A stretch of 54,491 nucleotides of DNA from an uncultured Prevotellaceae bacterium (GTDB lineage Bacteria > Bacteroidota > Bacteroidia > Bacteroidales > Bacteroidaceae). Positions within the stretch are counted from its first letter, which is position 1. Each line of letters begins with the position of its first letter. The stretch spans positions 1-54,491 of the forward strand of contig CACYKE010000008.1 of the NCBI GenBank assembly GCA_902774925.1, read 5' to 3'. This document shows positions 22,906 through 31,538 of the stretch, piece by piece. A program made the translations under genes and the position numbers. The notes under the pieces are model-generated. The model was not told where the DNA came from. It did not search any database and saw only the letters and a program-made list of their open reading frames with translations.

Positions 22906-25434
22906 ATGAAACGACTTGCTACTCTCATAGCCAGCGTTGTGGTGTGTGCCACGATGAGCTGGGCTCAGTCGGGTATGACCGACAACCAGGTAATGGACTA
23001 CGTGATAGAACAGAACGCGAAAGGCGTGTCTCGCCAACAGATTGTGACACAGCTAATGCAGCGCGGTGTAACAATCGACCAGATACGTCGTATCCAGAAG
23101 AAGTATCAGAAACAGATGAAGAACGGTGCACTGGGTGCTGACGACATCACGGCGGGTTCGAAGGAGGTCAAGACCCGCATGAGAGAGCAGAATGGCGATA
23201 AACGCCAAGAGCAGAAGGCGCTGGACAAGAAGAAGGCTTCGCAGTTCCGTATCAAGGATACCAAGAAGAAAAACCAGATTCAAAAGCATACATACGACGA
23301 CGATGATGCCGACTTCGTGGAGATGGACGAGGCCGTAGACTTCATGATGCCCGACTCATTGAAATATTACGATGATGAGTTAAAAAAGGACAAGCGTAAG
23401 ATCTTCGGTCACGACGTGTTCAACAACAAGAACCTGACATTTGAGAGCTCGATGAACCTTGCTACGCCACAGAACTATCGTCTGGGCCCTGGCGACGTGG
23501 TGAACGTAGACATCTGGGGCGCCTCTCAGGAAAGTGTCAGTGAGACTATCTCGCCCGACGGCACCATTACCATCGAGGGTATCGGTGTCATCCAGTTAGG
23601 CGGTCTCAGTGTCAGCCAGGCGAAAGCCCGTCTGAAACGCGAACTAGGTCCCCGCTATCAGGGTTCGAAGATTGATTTGACGGTAGGTCAGACACGTACT
23701 ATCACCATCAGCGTGATTGGTGAGGTAAAGGTTCCTGGCACATACACCATGTCAGCCTTTGCCACCGTGTATAACGCCCTCTATATGGCTGGCGGTCCGA
23801 ACGAAATCGGTACGTTGCGTAACGTGAAGGTCTATCGCAACGGCAAGTTATTGTCGAATGTCGACGTCTACGACTTCCTACTGAACGGCAAGCTGACGGG
23901 CGACGTACGACTGCAGGACAACGACGTGGTGACAGTTGCTCCTTACGAGGCATTGGTGAATATCACAGGTAAGGTGAAGCGCCCGATGTTCTATGAGATG
24001 AAGAAGACGGAGAGTGCCGCCACCCTACTCCGCTATGCTGGTGGTTTCAAGGGTGATGCCTATACAAAGGCCATCCGTATCAACCGCAAGGCCGGTGCAG
24101 GCTATTCGGTGTTCAGCGTAGGTGAGTTCGATATGAACAGCTTCAAGCTGATGGATGAAGACTCGGTGAGCGTCGATTCGACCATCGTACGCTATCAGAA
24201 TATGGTGGAAATCAAAGGTGCCATATTCCGTCCGGGTATGTATCATTTAGGTGGTGACATCAGCACCGTAAAGGGATTGGTGGAAGCCGCTGCAGGACTG
24301 ACAGAGGGAGCTATAGGACAGCATGCCGTAATGCACCGTATGAAGACTGACCGCACATTGGAGGTGCAGAGTCTGGATATCGTCGGCATTCTGGAAGGTA
24401 CCACGCCCGACGTACCCCTGAGAAACGAGGACGTCATCTATATAGCCAGTCGCGAAGAGAACGAGGATTTGAGAACTGTCAGCATCAATGGCGAGGTGCA
24501 TTATCCCGGAACATACCGCTATGCTGCCAACGAGACCGTTGAGGATCTGATTATCCAGGCTGGTGGCACGACGGAGGCCGCCTCGCTGGTGAAGGTCGAC
24601 GTTGCACGCCGTATCACCAATCCCAACGCCACTGAGGCTGACGACCAGATAGCCCAGACGTTCAGCTTTAAACTGACGCCCAACTTCGAGATACAAGGTC
24701 AGCCCGACTTCACACTACAGCCCTTTGACGAGGTGTATGTACGCCGTTCGCCAAACTATACTGAACAGCAGAATGTCACCATCGAGGGTGAGGTACAGTT
24801 CCAAGGCACCTACGCACTATCGAACAAAGGTCAGCGACTGAGCGACATCATCAAGCAGGCTGGCGGTCTGACAAAGCGCGCCTACCCCGAAGGTACCAAA
24901 CTGCTGCGACTGATGACTCCTGAAGAGCGCGACATGATGGAAACGGTGTTGCGTACGGCTCAGCGTAACTCCGGCAAGGACTCTATCGACATCAGGAAGC
25001 TGTTGACCAACGCCACCTACCCCGTAGGTATAGAGCTTGACAAGGCTATGGTCTCTCCCAACAGCGACGATGACCCCATTCTGCGTGATGGTGACCGCAT
25101 CGTAGTACCCCGCTATACCAATACCGTCAGCATCAACGGTGAGGTACTCTACCCCAACACCGTACAATTTAGGGAGGGCGAAAACGCCGACTACTATATC
25201 GACCTGGCCGGTGGCACCACATCGACAGCAAAGAAGAGTCAGACCATCATCATCTATATGAATGGCATGGTGGCCAAAGCTGACCGCAAACACAAACCCA
25301 AGCCTGGTTGTCAGATTGTAGTACCCACCAAGCGCCAGCGACAGGGATTCGGTCTCCAACAATGGTTGAGCCTCGGTACAACCGCTGCCTCCCTCGGCAC
25401 AATGATTGCCACTATTGCTAATTTGACGAAGTAA
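22906..25434 (+). CDS. Polysaccharide export outer-membrane protein with SLBB repeats (Wza-like)
   Basis: This 842-residue protein has signal peptide MKRLATLIASVVVCATMSWA. A basic, helical N-terminal part (about 20-150) contains GVSRQQIVTQLMQRGVTIDQ and a polar Lys/Asp-rich stretch. The Poly_export domain follows (YRLGPGDVVNVDIWGASQE near 187-205), then about five SLBB beta-grasp repeats, recognised by V-GEV--PGTY phrases (ISVIGEVKVPGTYTMSAF, SINGEVHYPGTYRYAANE, TIEGEVQFQGTYALSNKG, SINGEVLYPNTVQFREGE). A C-terminal hydrophobic segment (SLGTTAASLGTMIATIANL) may be the outer-membrane helix. It forms the exit channel for the polysaccharide and heads the operon; the Wzz-like partner starts 6 bp later. 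Confidence 0.92.
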   Translation: MKRLATLIASVVVCATMSWAQSGMTDNQVMDYVIEQNAKGVSRQQIVTQLMQRGVTIDQIRRIQKKYQKQMKNGALGADDITAGSKEVKTRMREQNGDKRQEQKALDKKKASQFRIKDTKKKNQIQKHTYDDDDADFVEMDEAVDFMMPDSLKYYDDELKKDKRKIFGHDVFNNKNLTFESSMNLATPQNYRLGPGDVVNVDIWGASQESVSETISPDGTITIEGIGVIQLGGLSVSQAKARLKRELGPRYQGSKIDLTVGQTRTITISVIGEVKVPGTYTMSAFATVYNALYMAGGPNEIGTLRNVKVYRNGKLLSNVDVYDFLLNGKLTGDVRLQDNDVVTVAPYEALVNITGKVKRPMFYEMKKTESAATLLRYAGGFKGDAYTKAIRINRKAGAGYSVFSVGEFDMNSFKLMDEDSVSVDSTIVRYQNMVEIKGAIFRPGMYHLGGDISTVKGLVEAAAGLTEGAIGQHAVMHRMKTDRTLEVQSLDIVGILEGTTPDVPLRNEDVIYIASREENEDLRTVSINGEVHYPGTYRYAANETVEDLIIQAGGTTEAASLVKVDVARRITNPNATEADDQIAQTFSFKLTPNFEIQGQPDFTLQPFDEVYVRRSPNYTEQQNVTIEGEVQFQGTYALSNKGQRLSDIIKQAGGLTKRAYPEGTKLLRLMTPEERDMMETVLRTAQRNSGKDSIDIRKLLTNATYPVGIELDKAMVSPNSDDDPILRDGDRIVVPRYTNTVSINGEVLYPNTVQFREGENADYYIDLAGGTTSTAKKSQTIIIYMNGMVAKADRKHKPKPGCQIVVPTKRQRQGFGLQQWLSLGTTAASLGTMIATIANLTK

Positions 25435-25440
25435 ACTGTT

Positions 25441-26466
25441 ATGGAAGAAAAGAAAGAACTGAAGGTCATTGACGTCATTGATATATCCAAAAAGCTGTGG
25501 GCTAAGAAAAAGCTCTATGCCAAGACACTGCCCATCGCCTTTATCGTATCATATTTATACATATTAGGATTCCCACGCTACTATAGCACAGATATCAAAT
25601 TAGCTCCGGAATTAGGAGGGACCTCTATGAGTAGTACGCTGGGGTCATTGGCATCTTCTTTTGGATTCGACTTGGAAAATTTGCAGAGCAATGATGCCAT
25701 TACACCTCTGCTTTATCCTGACCTAATGGAAGACAATGGATTTGTGACCAGTCTTTTCAATGTACAGGTAAAAAGCAAGGATGGTAGCATCAATACGACA
25801 TACCACGATTACCTGGAGAAATTCCAGAAACCTGTTATATGGAATGTTCCTTTGGGTTGGGTCAAGAATCTCTTCAAAAAAGAACAAAAAGGAGAGGCTG
25901 GTATCATTGATCCCTACAATCTTTCAAAGGATGAAGATGATATCGCAGGTAGTATCAGGGATAAAATCAAGATAAACTTCGACAAGAAGACTGCTGTTAT
26001 CAGTATCAGCATCAAAGATCAGGACGCATTAATATGCAAGACCATTGGCGACTCTGTCAAGGAACGCCTTCAGGATTTCATTACAAACTATCGTACGAGC
26101 AAGGCTCGCACCGATTATGAGTATTACCTAAAGCTGACAACGGAGGCCAAACAGGACTACGAGAAGGCACGGCAACGATATGGAAGTATGGCTGATGCAA
26201 ATTCGAAGGTCGCTTTAAAAAGCCTTGAGATGAAGTTGGAAGACATGGAGAATGATCTTCAATTAAGATTTAATGCATATACCACAGTCAACACTCAGAT
26301 GCAGGCAGCTAAAGCTAAAGTCCAGGAACGCACACCGGCATTTACGGTCATCAAAGGTGCTTCTGTACCTATCAAGCCATCTGAACCTAAACGTATGATT
26401 TTTGTAGCATTCATATTATTGCTTACTTTTGCAGGTACATCTTTCTATATATTGCGTAGACAATGA
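25441..26466 (+). CDS. Chain-length determinant (Wzz-like polysaccharide co-polymerase)
   Basis: This is a 341-residue inner-membrane protein. One TM is near residues 30-48 and one near 318-338 (MIFVAFILLLTFAGTSFYIL). Between them lies a large periplasmic domain rich in helices, with coiled-coil content near 220-290 (YYLKLTTEAKQDYEKARQRY). The conserved Pro-rich segment before TM2 (KGASVPIKPSEPKR) is the Wzz signature. No tyrosine-kinase domain is fused, so this is a PCP-1/PCP-2a-like form. It sets polymer length together with the export protein upstream and the polymerase downstream, whose ATG overlaps its stop. Confidence 0.88.
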   Translation: MEEKKELKVIDVIDISKKLWAKKKLYAKTLPIAFIVSYLYILGFPRYYSTDIKLAPELGGTSMSSTLGSLASSFGFDLENLQSNDAITPLLYPDLMEDNGFVTSLFNVQVKSKDGSINTTYHDYLEKFQKPVIWNVPLGWVKNLFKKEQKGEAGIIDPYNLSKDEDDIAGSIRDKIKINFDKKTAVISISIKDQDALICKTIGDSVKERLQDFITNYRTSKARTDYEYYLKLTTEAKQDYEKARQRYGSMADANSKVALKSLEMKLEDMENDLQLRFNAYTTVNTQMQAAKAKVQERTPAFTVIKGASVPIKPSEPKRMIFVAFILLLTFAGTSFYILRRQ

Positions 26467-27509
26467 TATATACCTTCCTATTGTTATTTATTATCATCGT
26501 CTCTCTAATCTTCTTGGAAGATTATCTTGGAGACTTTAATAAATATGCATATTGGGGGCTATGTATCTTTCTAATACTTTTTAGTGCTTTTAGGACAATC
26601 GGTGTTGACCCAGATTCTGAAACCTACGAAGAAATTTTCAAGAGCAACGAAAACAATCCGAAACTTCTCGTCGAATTCTCGTTCCTATTCATTTCAGGAA
26701 TTATAAAGAACTTCACTGACGATATTCACTATCTGTTTCTGATATATGCCATTTTGGGCGTCACGATAAAGTTTATTGCCCTAAGACAACTCTCGCCTTG
26801 GTTTTTTCTGCCATTAGTTATCTATTTCGGCAATTATTTCATTCTTCACGATTTCATACAAATCAGAGCTGGCGTTGCGTCAGCCATGCTTTTATTGGCA
26901 ATCAAGCCTCTCAGTGAAGGAAACAAGAAAAGAGCCGTTGTCTATTTCCTGATTGCCAACCTATTCCACTATTCCTCATTAGTTTTTTATCCCATCCTGT
27001 TTTTCAGTAATAACCTGTCGAAGATTTGGAAATATACACTCATAGCAATTATGCCTATCGGTGCCATCCTGTTTCTGCTTCGCATCGATTTTCTCTCTGC
27101 ACTTCCGATACCTTATGTTCAAGAAAAAATCGATATGTATAAGACATTAACAGAAACAGGATTCTTTGAAGAGTTTACGCTAAAGAATGTACCCCTTTGG
27201 ATTCAATACACGATCATTCTTTATTCACTGTATTTCTATGACACGATATTGGAAAAATGCCCAATGCTACCACTTCTGTTAAAGATAACAGCCTATTCTA
27301 TGTTTTTTTTCTTCGCCCTTTCTTCGATTTCTGTTGTTGCAGGACGATTTCAAGAGTTACTCGGTATCGTTGAACTGGCATTATTCCCTTATATCTATTA
27401 TACATTACGCCCACAGGTCTTTGGCAAGATAGCAGTTTGCTTCATAGCCGTCGTAAAAATCGTCTTCACACTATTCGTCTGGAAACTATTAGACTTCGAA
27501 ATGGAATGA
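26463..27509 (+). CDS. EpsG/Wzy-type polysaccharide polymerase
   Basis: This 348-residue, highly hydrophobic protein has about 9-10 TM helices. The EpsG-family hallmark is FSAFRTIGVDPDSETYEEIF near residues 41-60, a conserved loop that follows the second helix. It should join flipped repeat units at the periplasmic side. The ATGA overlap with the Wzz-like gene and the overlap of the next gene's ATG with its TGA show a tightly coupled operon. From here to about 30.5 kb the DNA is visibly more AT-rich than the flanks, as expected for exchangeable polymerase/flippase genes. Confidence 0.82.
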   Translation: MIYTFLLLFIIIVSLIFLEDYLGDFNKYAYWGLCIFLILFSAFRTIGVDPDSETYEEIFKSNENNPKLLVEFSFLFISGIIKNFTDDIHYLFLIYAILGVTIKFIALRQLSPWFFLPLVIYFGNYFILHDFIQIRAGVASAMLLLAIKPLSEGNKKRAVVYFLIANLFHYSSLVFYPILFFSNNLSKIWKYTLIAIMPIGAILFLLRIDFLSALPIPYVQEKIDMYKTLTETGFFEEFTLKNVPLWIQYTIILYSLYFYDTILEKCPMLPLLLKITAYSMFFFFALSSISVVAGRFQELLGIVELALFPYIYYTLRPQVFGKIAVCFIAVVKIVFTLFVWKLLDFEME

Positions 27510-28846
27510 ATAAAGACAGGCGTGATAACAGCAAGCGTTCTTCACTGTTACAGAAGAATATTCTGGCCTCTTTCCTCATCAAAGGATGGTCAGCACTCAT
27601 TGTGCTACTCTTAGTACCTGCCACATTACATTGTTTAGGAGATTACAAAAACGGTATCTGGCTGACGATTAGCAGTCTGTTGTTGTGGATAGACAATATG
27701 GACATCGGACTGGGCAATGGACTGCGTAACAAGATAGCAGAATATATTGCACACGGAGAGCATGAGCGTACCCGTTCGCTCATCTCCTCGACTTTTGCCA
27801 TGCTAACATGTATCATCATCCCAGTCCTGTTCATTCTGTTATTACTGATTGCAATTAGTGACCCCTATACGGTTTTCAATGCCACCCCGTCGAAGGTTGG
27901 CCATTTGGATCAAGTGCTGATGGTAACGGTAACACTTGTATGTACATCATTTATCTTCAAGCTGATTGGCAATTTCTATATGGGCATGCAACTTCCTGCA
28001 GTTAGCAACCTGCTGATAGCCTTAGGACAGACGTTGGCACTTATCGGTACCTATATCGTGCTTTATTCAGGAAGTCATTCGATGATGCTGATTGCACTAG
28101 TGAATACAGCAGCTCCCCTATTTGTCTATCTACTAGCCTACCCCTATACATTTTTCTATAAATACCCACACCTGCGCCCGTCTTTCAAACTTATCAATTT
28201 CAAGGAAGCCCGTGCGGTTATCAATATGGGGGTACAATTCTTTATCATGCAGATTTCGAGTGTTATACTGTTTATGACCTCCAATCTTCTGATATCCAAT
28301 CTGTTTACACCCGCTTTGGTTACTCCATATCAGATTACCTATCGCTATTTCAGTATTATGCTTGTCGCGTTTACCGTTATCTGCATGCCTTTCTGGAATG
28401 CTACTACCGATGCCTACGAACGAGGCGACATAGAGTGGATTCGTAACGCAACCCGAAAACTTCGGTTAATGATCATCGGCATCATTGCATGTATGATTCT
28501 TATGGTAATCATTTCACCTTGGGTCTATTCTATATGGATAGGCAACAGTGTTGCCATTGACATCCGCATGAGCATTGTGATGGCAACATATATTTTCATA
28601 CTGATATATAGTATGCGTTACAGTTATTTTATTAATGGTATAGGGAAACTGAGACTGCAACTCATCTTTACCACAGTGGCAGCCATTCTCTTTATTCCAT
28701 TGGCTTACCTGACAACACGATTCACGCACAGCATCATCTGGTTTATGATAGTGATGTGTCTGGTGAACATCCCAAGCCTCATCGTCAACCGAATTCAGTT
28801 CAACAAACTTATTAACGGAAAAGCGAATGGTATCTGGATGAAATAA
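27506..28846 (+). CDS. Wzx-type polysaccharide repeat-unit flippase
   Basis: This 446-residue MATE/MOP-superfamily membrane protein has about 12 TM helices. I chose the start MNKDRRDNSKRSSLLQKN (27506), overlapping the polymerase stop; a longer frame from 27437 lies inside the polymerase. The early segment ILASFLIKGWSALIVLLLVP and the following ALHCLG/LLLWIDNMDIGLGNGLRNKI phrases are typical of the flippase family. It moves undecaprenyl-linked repeat units across the inner membrane. Its last 13 codons (ending NGKANGIWMK) recur 589 bp downstream as a relic copy (29394-29437), see the repeat entries. Confidence 0.88.
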   Translation: MNKDRRDNSKRSSLLQKNILASFLIKGWSALIVLLLVPATLHCLGDYKNGIWLTISSLLLWIDNMDIGLGNGLRNKIAEYIAHGEHERTRSLISSTFAMLTCIIIPVLFILLLLIAISDPYTVFNATPSKVGHLDQVLMVTVTLVCTSFIFKLIGNFYMGMQLPAVSNLLIALGQTLALIGTYIVLYSGSHSMMLIALVNTAAPLFVYLLAYPYTFFYKYPHLRPSFKLINFKEARAVINMGVQFFIMQISSVILFMTSNLLISNLFTPALVTPYQITYRYFSIMLVAFTVICMPFWNATTDAYERGDIEWIRNATRKLRLMIIGIIACMILMVIISPWVYSIWIGNSVAIDIRMSIVMATYIFILIYSMRYSYFINGIGKLRLQLIFTTVAAILFIPLAYLTTRFTHSIIWFMIVMCLVNIPSLIVNRIQFNKLINGKANGIWMK

Positions 28847-28848
28847 AC
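28805..28848 (+). repeat. Direct repeat, copy 1 (3' end of wzx)
   Basis: This 44-bp segment covers the last codons of wzx (L-I-N-G-K-A-N-G-I-W-M-K-stop) plus three bases. It matches 29394-29437 at 39 of 44 positions. Three of the five differences are synonymous third-position changes, so both copies were once under coding selection. Confidence 0.85.
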
Positions 28849-28869
28849 CCATAATTTGTAAACCAATAA

Positions 28870-28901
28870 TTTGATTATATTAAAAATTTCTCATATCTTT
28901 G
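28870..28901 (+). promoter_or_regulatory. Own promoter of the inserted lipoprotein
   Basis: TTTG (28870-28873), a 20-bp spacer and TATCTTTG (28894-28901), a full consensus match 27 bp before the ATG at 28928. Confidence 0.8.
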
Positions 28902-28927
28902 CAGCAGGAATCAAAAAGATACGCGTC

Positions 28928-29395
28928 ATGAAAAAAAATATCTGTTTTCTATTGATTTGCTTGTTGTTCTTAACATGTGAGAAAGAGGACAATGACACTT
29001 CCCATAATATTGAAACAAACACGGAAACAAACACGGAAAAATCTACGCCAAGTCTTGTGGCTGACGAATTGTTGTGGGGAACCTGGAGTTTTTCCTATGT
29101 TACAAATACGATGGAAGGTACTCGAAGTTACACTTTCAATCAAGATGGAAATTACTCCTATCTGGATGAATGGACAGTACATGATGCTGAATGGAATGTC
29201 GTTTCGCAAGAACAAGACAAAAAAGACGGAACATATTTGGTTACCACATATACGAAAAAAGGCGACGATTCTGCCGAAGGTGAAATTGTCATTGGAGAAA
29301 AGAAAATGCCTTTCTCAATATCAAAAGACACTTATGGCATTTATTTATTCCTTGATGATGTCGAGTCATATACCAAACAGTTTTCTGCACAGTAA
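28928..29395 (+). CDS. Small lipocalin-like lipoprotein inserted in the EPS locus
   Basis: This 155-residue lipoprotein has signal MKKNICFLLICLLFLTCE with the lipidated Cys near 17, then an acidic Thr/Asn-rich spacer with a repeated ETNT motif. The folded part begins LLWGTWSFSYVTN and GTRSYTFNQDGNYSYLDEW, the G-W...Y-F--DG--- pattern of lipocalin-like domains common in Bacteroidota. No enzyme motif is seen. It has its own promoter and is bracketed by two copies of the wzx 3' end; its stop codon TAA overlaps the first bases of copy 2. It looks like cargo dropped into the operon and is not part of the synthesis machinery. Confidence 0.75.
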   Translation: MKKNICFLLICLLFLTCEKEDNDTSHNIETNTETNTEKSTPSLVADELLWGTWSFSYVTNTMEGTRSYTFNQDGNYSYLDEWTVHDAEWNVVSQEQDKKDGTYLVTTYTKKGDDSAEGEIVIGEKKMPFSISKDTYGIYLFLDDVESYTKQFSAQ

Positions 29396-29437
29396 ACTGG
29401 TTAACGGCAACGCGAATGGTATTTGGATGAAATAAAC
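29394..29437 (+). repeat. Direct repeat, copy 2 (relic of a wzx 3' end)
   Basis: In the old wzx frame this reads L-V-N-G-N-A-N-G-I-W-M-K-stop. On the other strand it now encodes the last 12 residues of the acyltransferase (ending ISSKYHSRCR). It was probably left by recombination between wzx alleles. Confidence 0.8.
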
Positions 29438-30489
29438 TTTATTATCTTTTCTGTGTAAACTGTTCCAATAACTGGAACGGCAACACCTATCACAAAATAA
29501 AGAATCCACCAACCTTGAATATTATAAGGCCTCACCACCGGAAAATCTGCCAAATGTTCAATTGGTAGTCCATAATAGGCAATAATCACCAAACTGACGA
29601 TCTTGAAACACGGGAAATGCCAAGTTAATATTTCTAACGACCTGTTTCCGATATTTGTGATAAAGTCAGATAAATAATGTGTTTTCTCAACCACATATTT
29701 GGAAAGTTTCATTACGAGGATTGAGCCTGCGATTGCTGATACGTAATATGGAATTGTACGATTCCATTCCAGGTAAAGCATCTCGCCATACCAATACACA
29801 CTACCCAATATTACCAATGACACACATACAAGAATAACATAGACAAGATACTTGTCTACAAACTTTTCTATCGAATAAGACTTATACATATAACCAGCCA
29901 TCATGCATGCTACGCCAAAAGACTCTTTCGCTCCACAGTAAATATTGACAACTGGAATTCCATGAAAATACAGCATAACACTCAAAAGCAAAGAAATAAA
30001 TACCGCCACCATAGGGTGTATTTTCAGTTTCAAAAATCCATAGAAAATAAATGAGGCAAAAAACAACGTATGCAGGAACCAATATCCACCTATCAATTGT
30101 TCATTGCCGCTAAGACAAAAGAAAATGAAAAAAGTATTCTTTAAATAATCAGGCAACCCATATAAATGAGAGACTTTTCCCTCAAAAACAAAAGTGTCAT
30201 TATAAATATTGAGGTAAAAGAACAAATTATGCAATATGAGAAAAAGCAGTCCATACTTAATGAAAGGAAAATACAATCTTCTAATGCGTTTTCCTGCATA
30301 AATTCTAAAATTCTCTAGATGAGCCTTTTTAAAACAATAACCAGAGACAAAGAAAAACAAAGGCATGTGGAACATATATACGAGCCTAAATCCATAATCA
30401 GAAAAATAGGTATGTCCCAATACCATTAAGATGATACCAATGCCTTTAGCAAAGGACACGGAACTATCATATTGAATAGTATTATTCAT
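29401..30489 (-). CDS. Acyltransferase-3 family membrane O-acetyltransferase
   Basis: This is a 362-residue protein with about 10 TM helices. The N-terminus has the family's catalytic region FAKGIGIILMVLGHTYF with His26, followed by FHMPLFFFVSGYCFKK (the F-MPLFF-SGY signature) and an Arg-rich loop GKRIRRLYFPF. Such enzymes O-acetylate or O-succinylate surface polysaccharides. It is encoded opposite to the EPS genes, from its own start at 30489, and is AT-rich. Its final residues (KFISSKYHSRCR) come from the antisense of the duplicated wzx end, so the natural C-terminus has probably been replaced. That tail is a cytoplasmic end and may be tolerated. Confidence 0.85.
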   Translation of the reverse strand: MNNTIQYDSSVSFAKGIGIILMVLGHTYFSDYGFRLVYMFHMPLFFFVSGYCFKKAHLENFRIYAGKRIRRLYFPFIKYGLLFLILHNLFFYLNIYNDTFVFEGKVSHLYGLPDYLKNTFFIFFCLSGNEQLIGGYWFLHTLFFASFIFYGFLKLKIHPMVAVFISLLLSVMLYFHGIPVVNIYCGAKESFGVACMMAGYMYKSYSIEKFVDKYLVYVILVCVSLVILGSVYWYGEMLYLEWNRTIPYYVSAIAGSILVMKLSKYVVEKTHYLSDFITNIGNRSLEILTWHFPCFKIVSLVIIAYYGLPIEHLADFPVVRPYNIQGWWILYFVIGVAVPVIGTVYTEKIIKFISSKYHSRCR

Positions 30490-30590
30490 ATATTATGCAA
30501 TATTTACTAAGTATTTCTGAAATGAAAGAAGAAAATAGTTTCTTTTAACAATAACGTATGTATAATCATTGGATTTACGTTAATTTTATA

Positions 30591-30598
30591 CAAAAATA
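30591..30598 (-). promoter_or_regulatory. Possible -7 box for the acyltransferase
   Basis: The minus strand reads TATTTTTG, 102 bp upstream of the start. No -33 TTG lies at proper spacing and the region is AT-rich, so this is weak. It is arranged divergently with the stronger plus-strand promoter at 30620-30650. Confidence 0.35.
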
Positions 30599-30619
30599 TA
30601 TTCATACAGAACAATTTCC

Positions 30620-30650
30620 TTGCTATATTAAATGGATTTTTATACTTTTG
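30620..30650 (+). promoter_or_regulatory. Promoter of the second EPS gene block
   Basis: TTG (30620-30622), a 20-bp spacer and TACTTTTG (30643-30650). It restarts transcription after the reverse-oriented acyltransferase and should drive the genes from 30692 to 36852. Confidence 0.75.
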
Positions 30651-30691
30651 CAGAATTATGAATATATCTATAATCATGATTGGAGTAGGCA

Positions 30692-31525
30692 ATGGAACGA
30701 AGAAATGAACAAATTGCCATTCTGATGGCAACCTATAATGGTAAAAAATATCTCGGTGAACAGATTGATTCTTTTTTGTCACAGACAAACTCCAAGTGGC
30801 ATTTGTATGTTCACGACGATGGGTCGAAAGATGGGACCCTCGAACTGTTGAACGACTATGCCGCAAAATATCCGGAAAAGATAACCATTCTTGACTATCC
30901 TTCTCAGGGAGGTGCTTTGCAAAACTTTATGAGTCTTCTGGAGAAAGTAGAAGCCGACTACTACATGTTTTCCGATCAGGACGATGTATGGCATCCCACC
31001 AAGATTGAGAGATCGTATCAGGCAATGAAAGAACAAGAGGCTATATACCCTGAAAAGCCTATTATTGTTCATACGGACGTCAGAGTTGTCGATGGTAATC
31101 TTCGTTTGCTTCACCCTTCTTACAGAGAATACGGCCACATTTATCCCGAGAAAGTCACCTGTTTCAAGGAATGCGTTATTAATGTGACATTGGGATGCGC
31201 CATGCTATTCAACAAGAAGTCAAGAGAGGTTTCCCTTAGCCGCCCTTGGAAACATGCCCTCATGCACGACGGATGGGTAACAACACGTACATACGCAGAA
31301 AAGGGCATCGTATATGCTATTCCTGAATCGCTGATGGAATATCGCAATCATGGTGATAATACTATAGGTGCCACCGACGGTTCCAGATTCACGTTAGCCT
31401 ATAGAATCAAACATTTCAGCGAGATGCTCCGACTGAACATAAAGCAGTACCGCATGCTGCGCAGTGCTGGATATGGTTCAATATTTACCTACTATTATTA
31501 TAAGTTCAGAATTCACATCCACTAA
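30692..31525 (+). CDS. Family 2 glycosyltransferase (rhamnosyltransferase-like)
   Basis: This 277-residue GT-A enzyme has IAILMATYNGKKYLGEQIDS at the N-terminus, HDDGSKDGT (first Asp pair), and FSDQDDVWHP, the DxD-type metal site with the QDDVW phrase typical of rhamnosyl/galactofuranosyltransferases. HDGWV near residue 190 supplies the likely base. It adds one sugar to the lipid-linked repeat unit on the cytoplasmic side. The exact sugar is not readable. The gmhA gene starts 13 bp after its stop. Confidence 0.88.
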   Translation: MERRNEQIAILMATYNGKKYLGEQIDSFLSQTNSKWHLYVHDDGSKDGTLELLNDYAAKYPEKITILDYPSQGGALQNFMSLLEKVEADYYMFSDQDDVWHPTKIERSYQAMKEQEAIYPEKPIIVHTDVRVVDGNLRLLHPSYREYGHIYPEKVTCFKECVINVTLGCAMLFNKKSREVSLSRPWKHALMHDGWVTTRTYAEKGIVYAIPESLMEYRNHGDNTIGATDGSRFTLAYRIKHFSEMLRLNIKQYRMLRSAGYGSIFTYYYYKFRIHIH

Positions 31526-31538
31526 AAAATCTTTTAGC

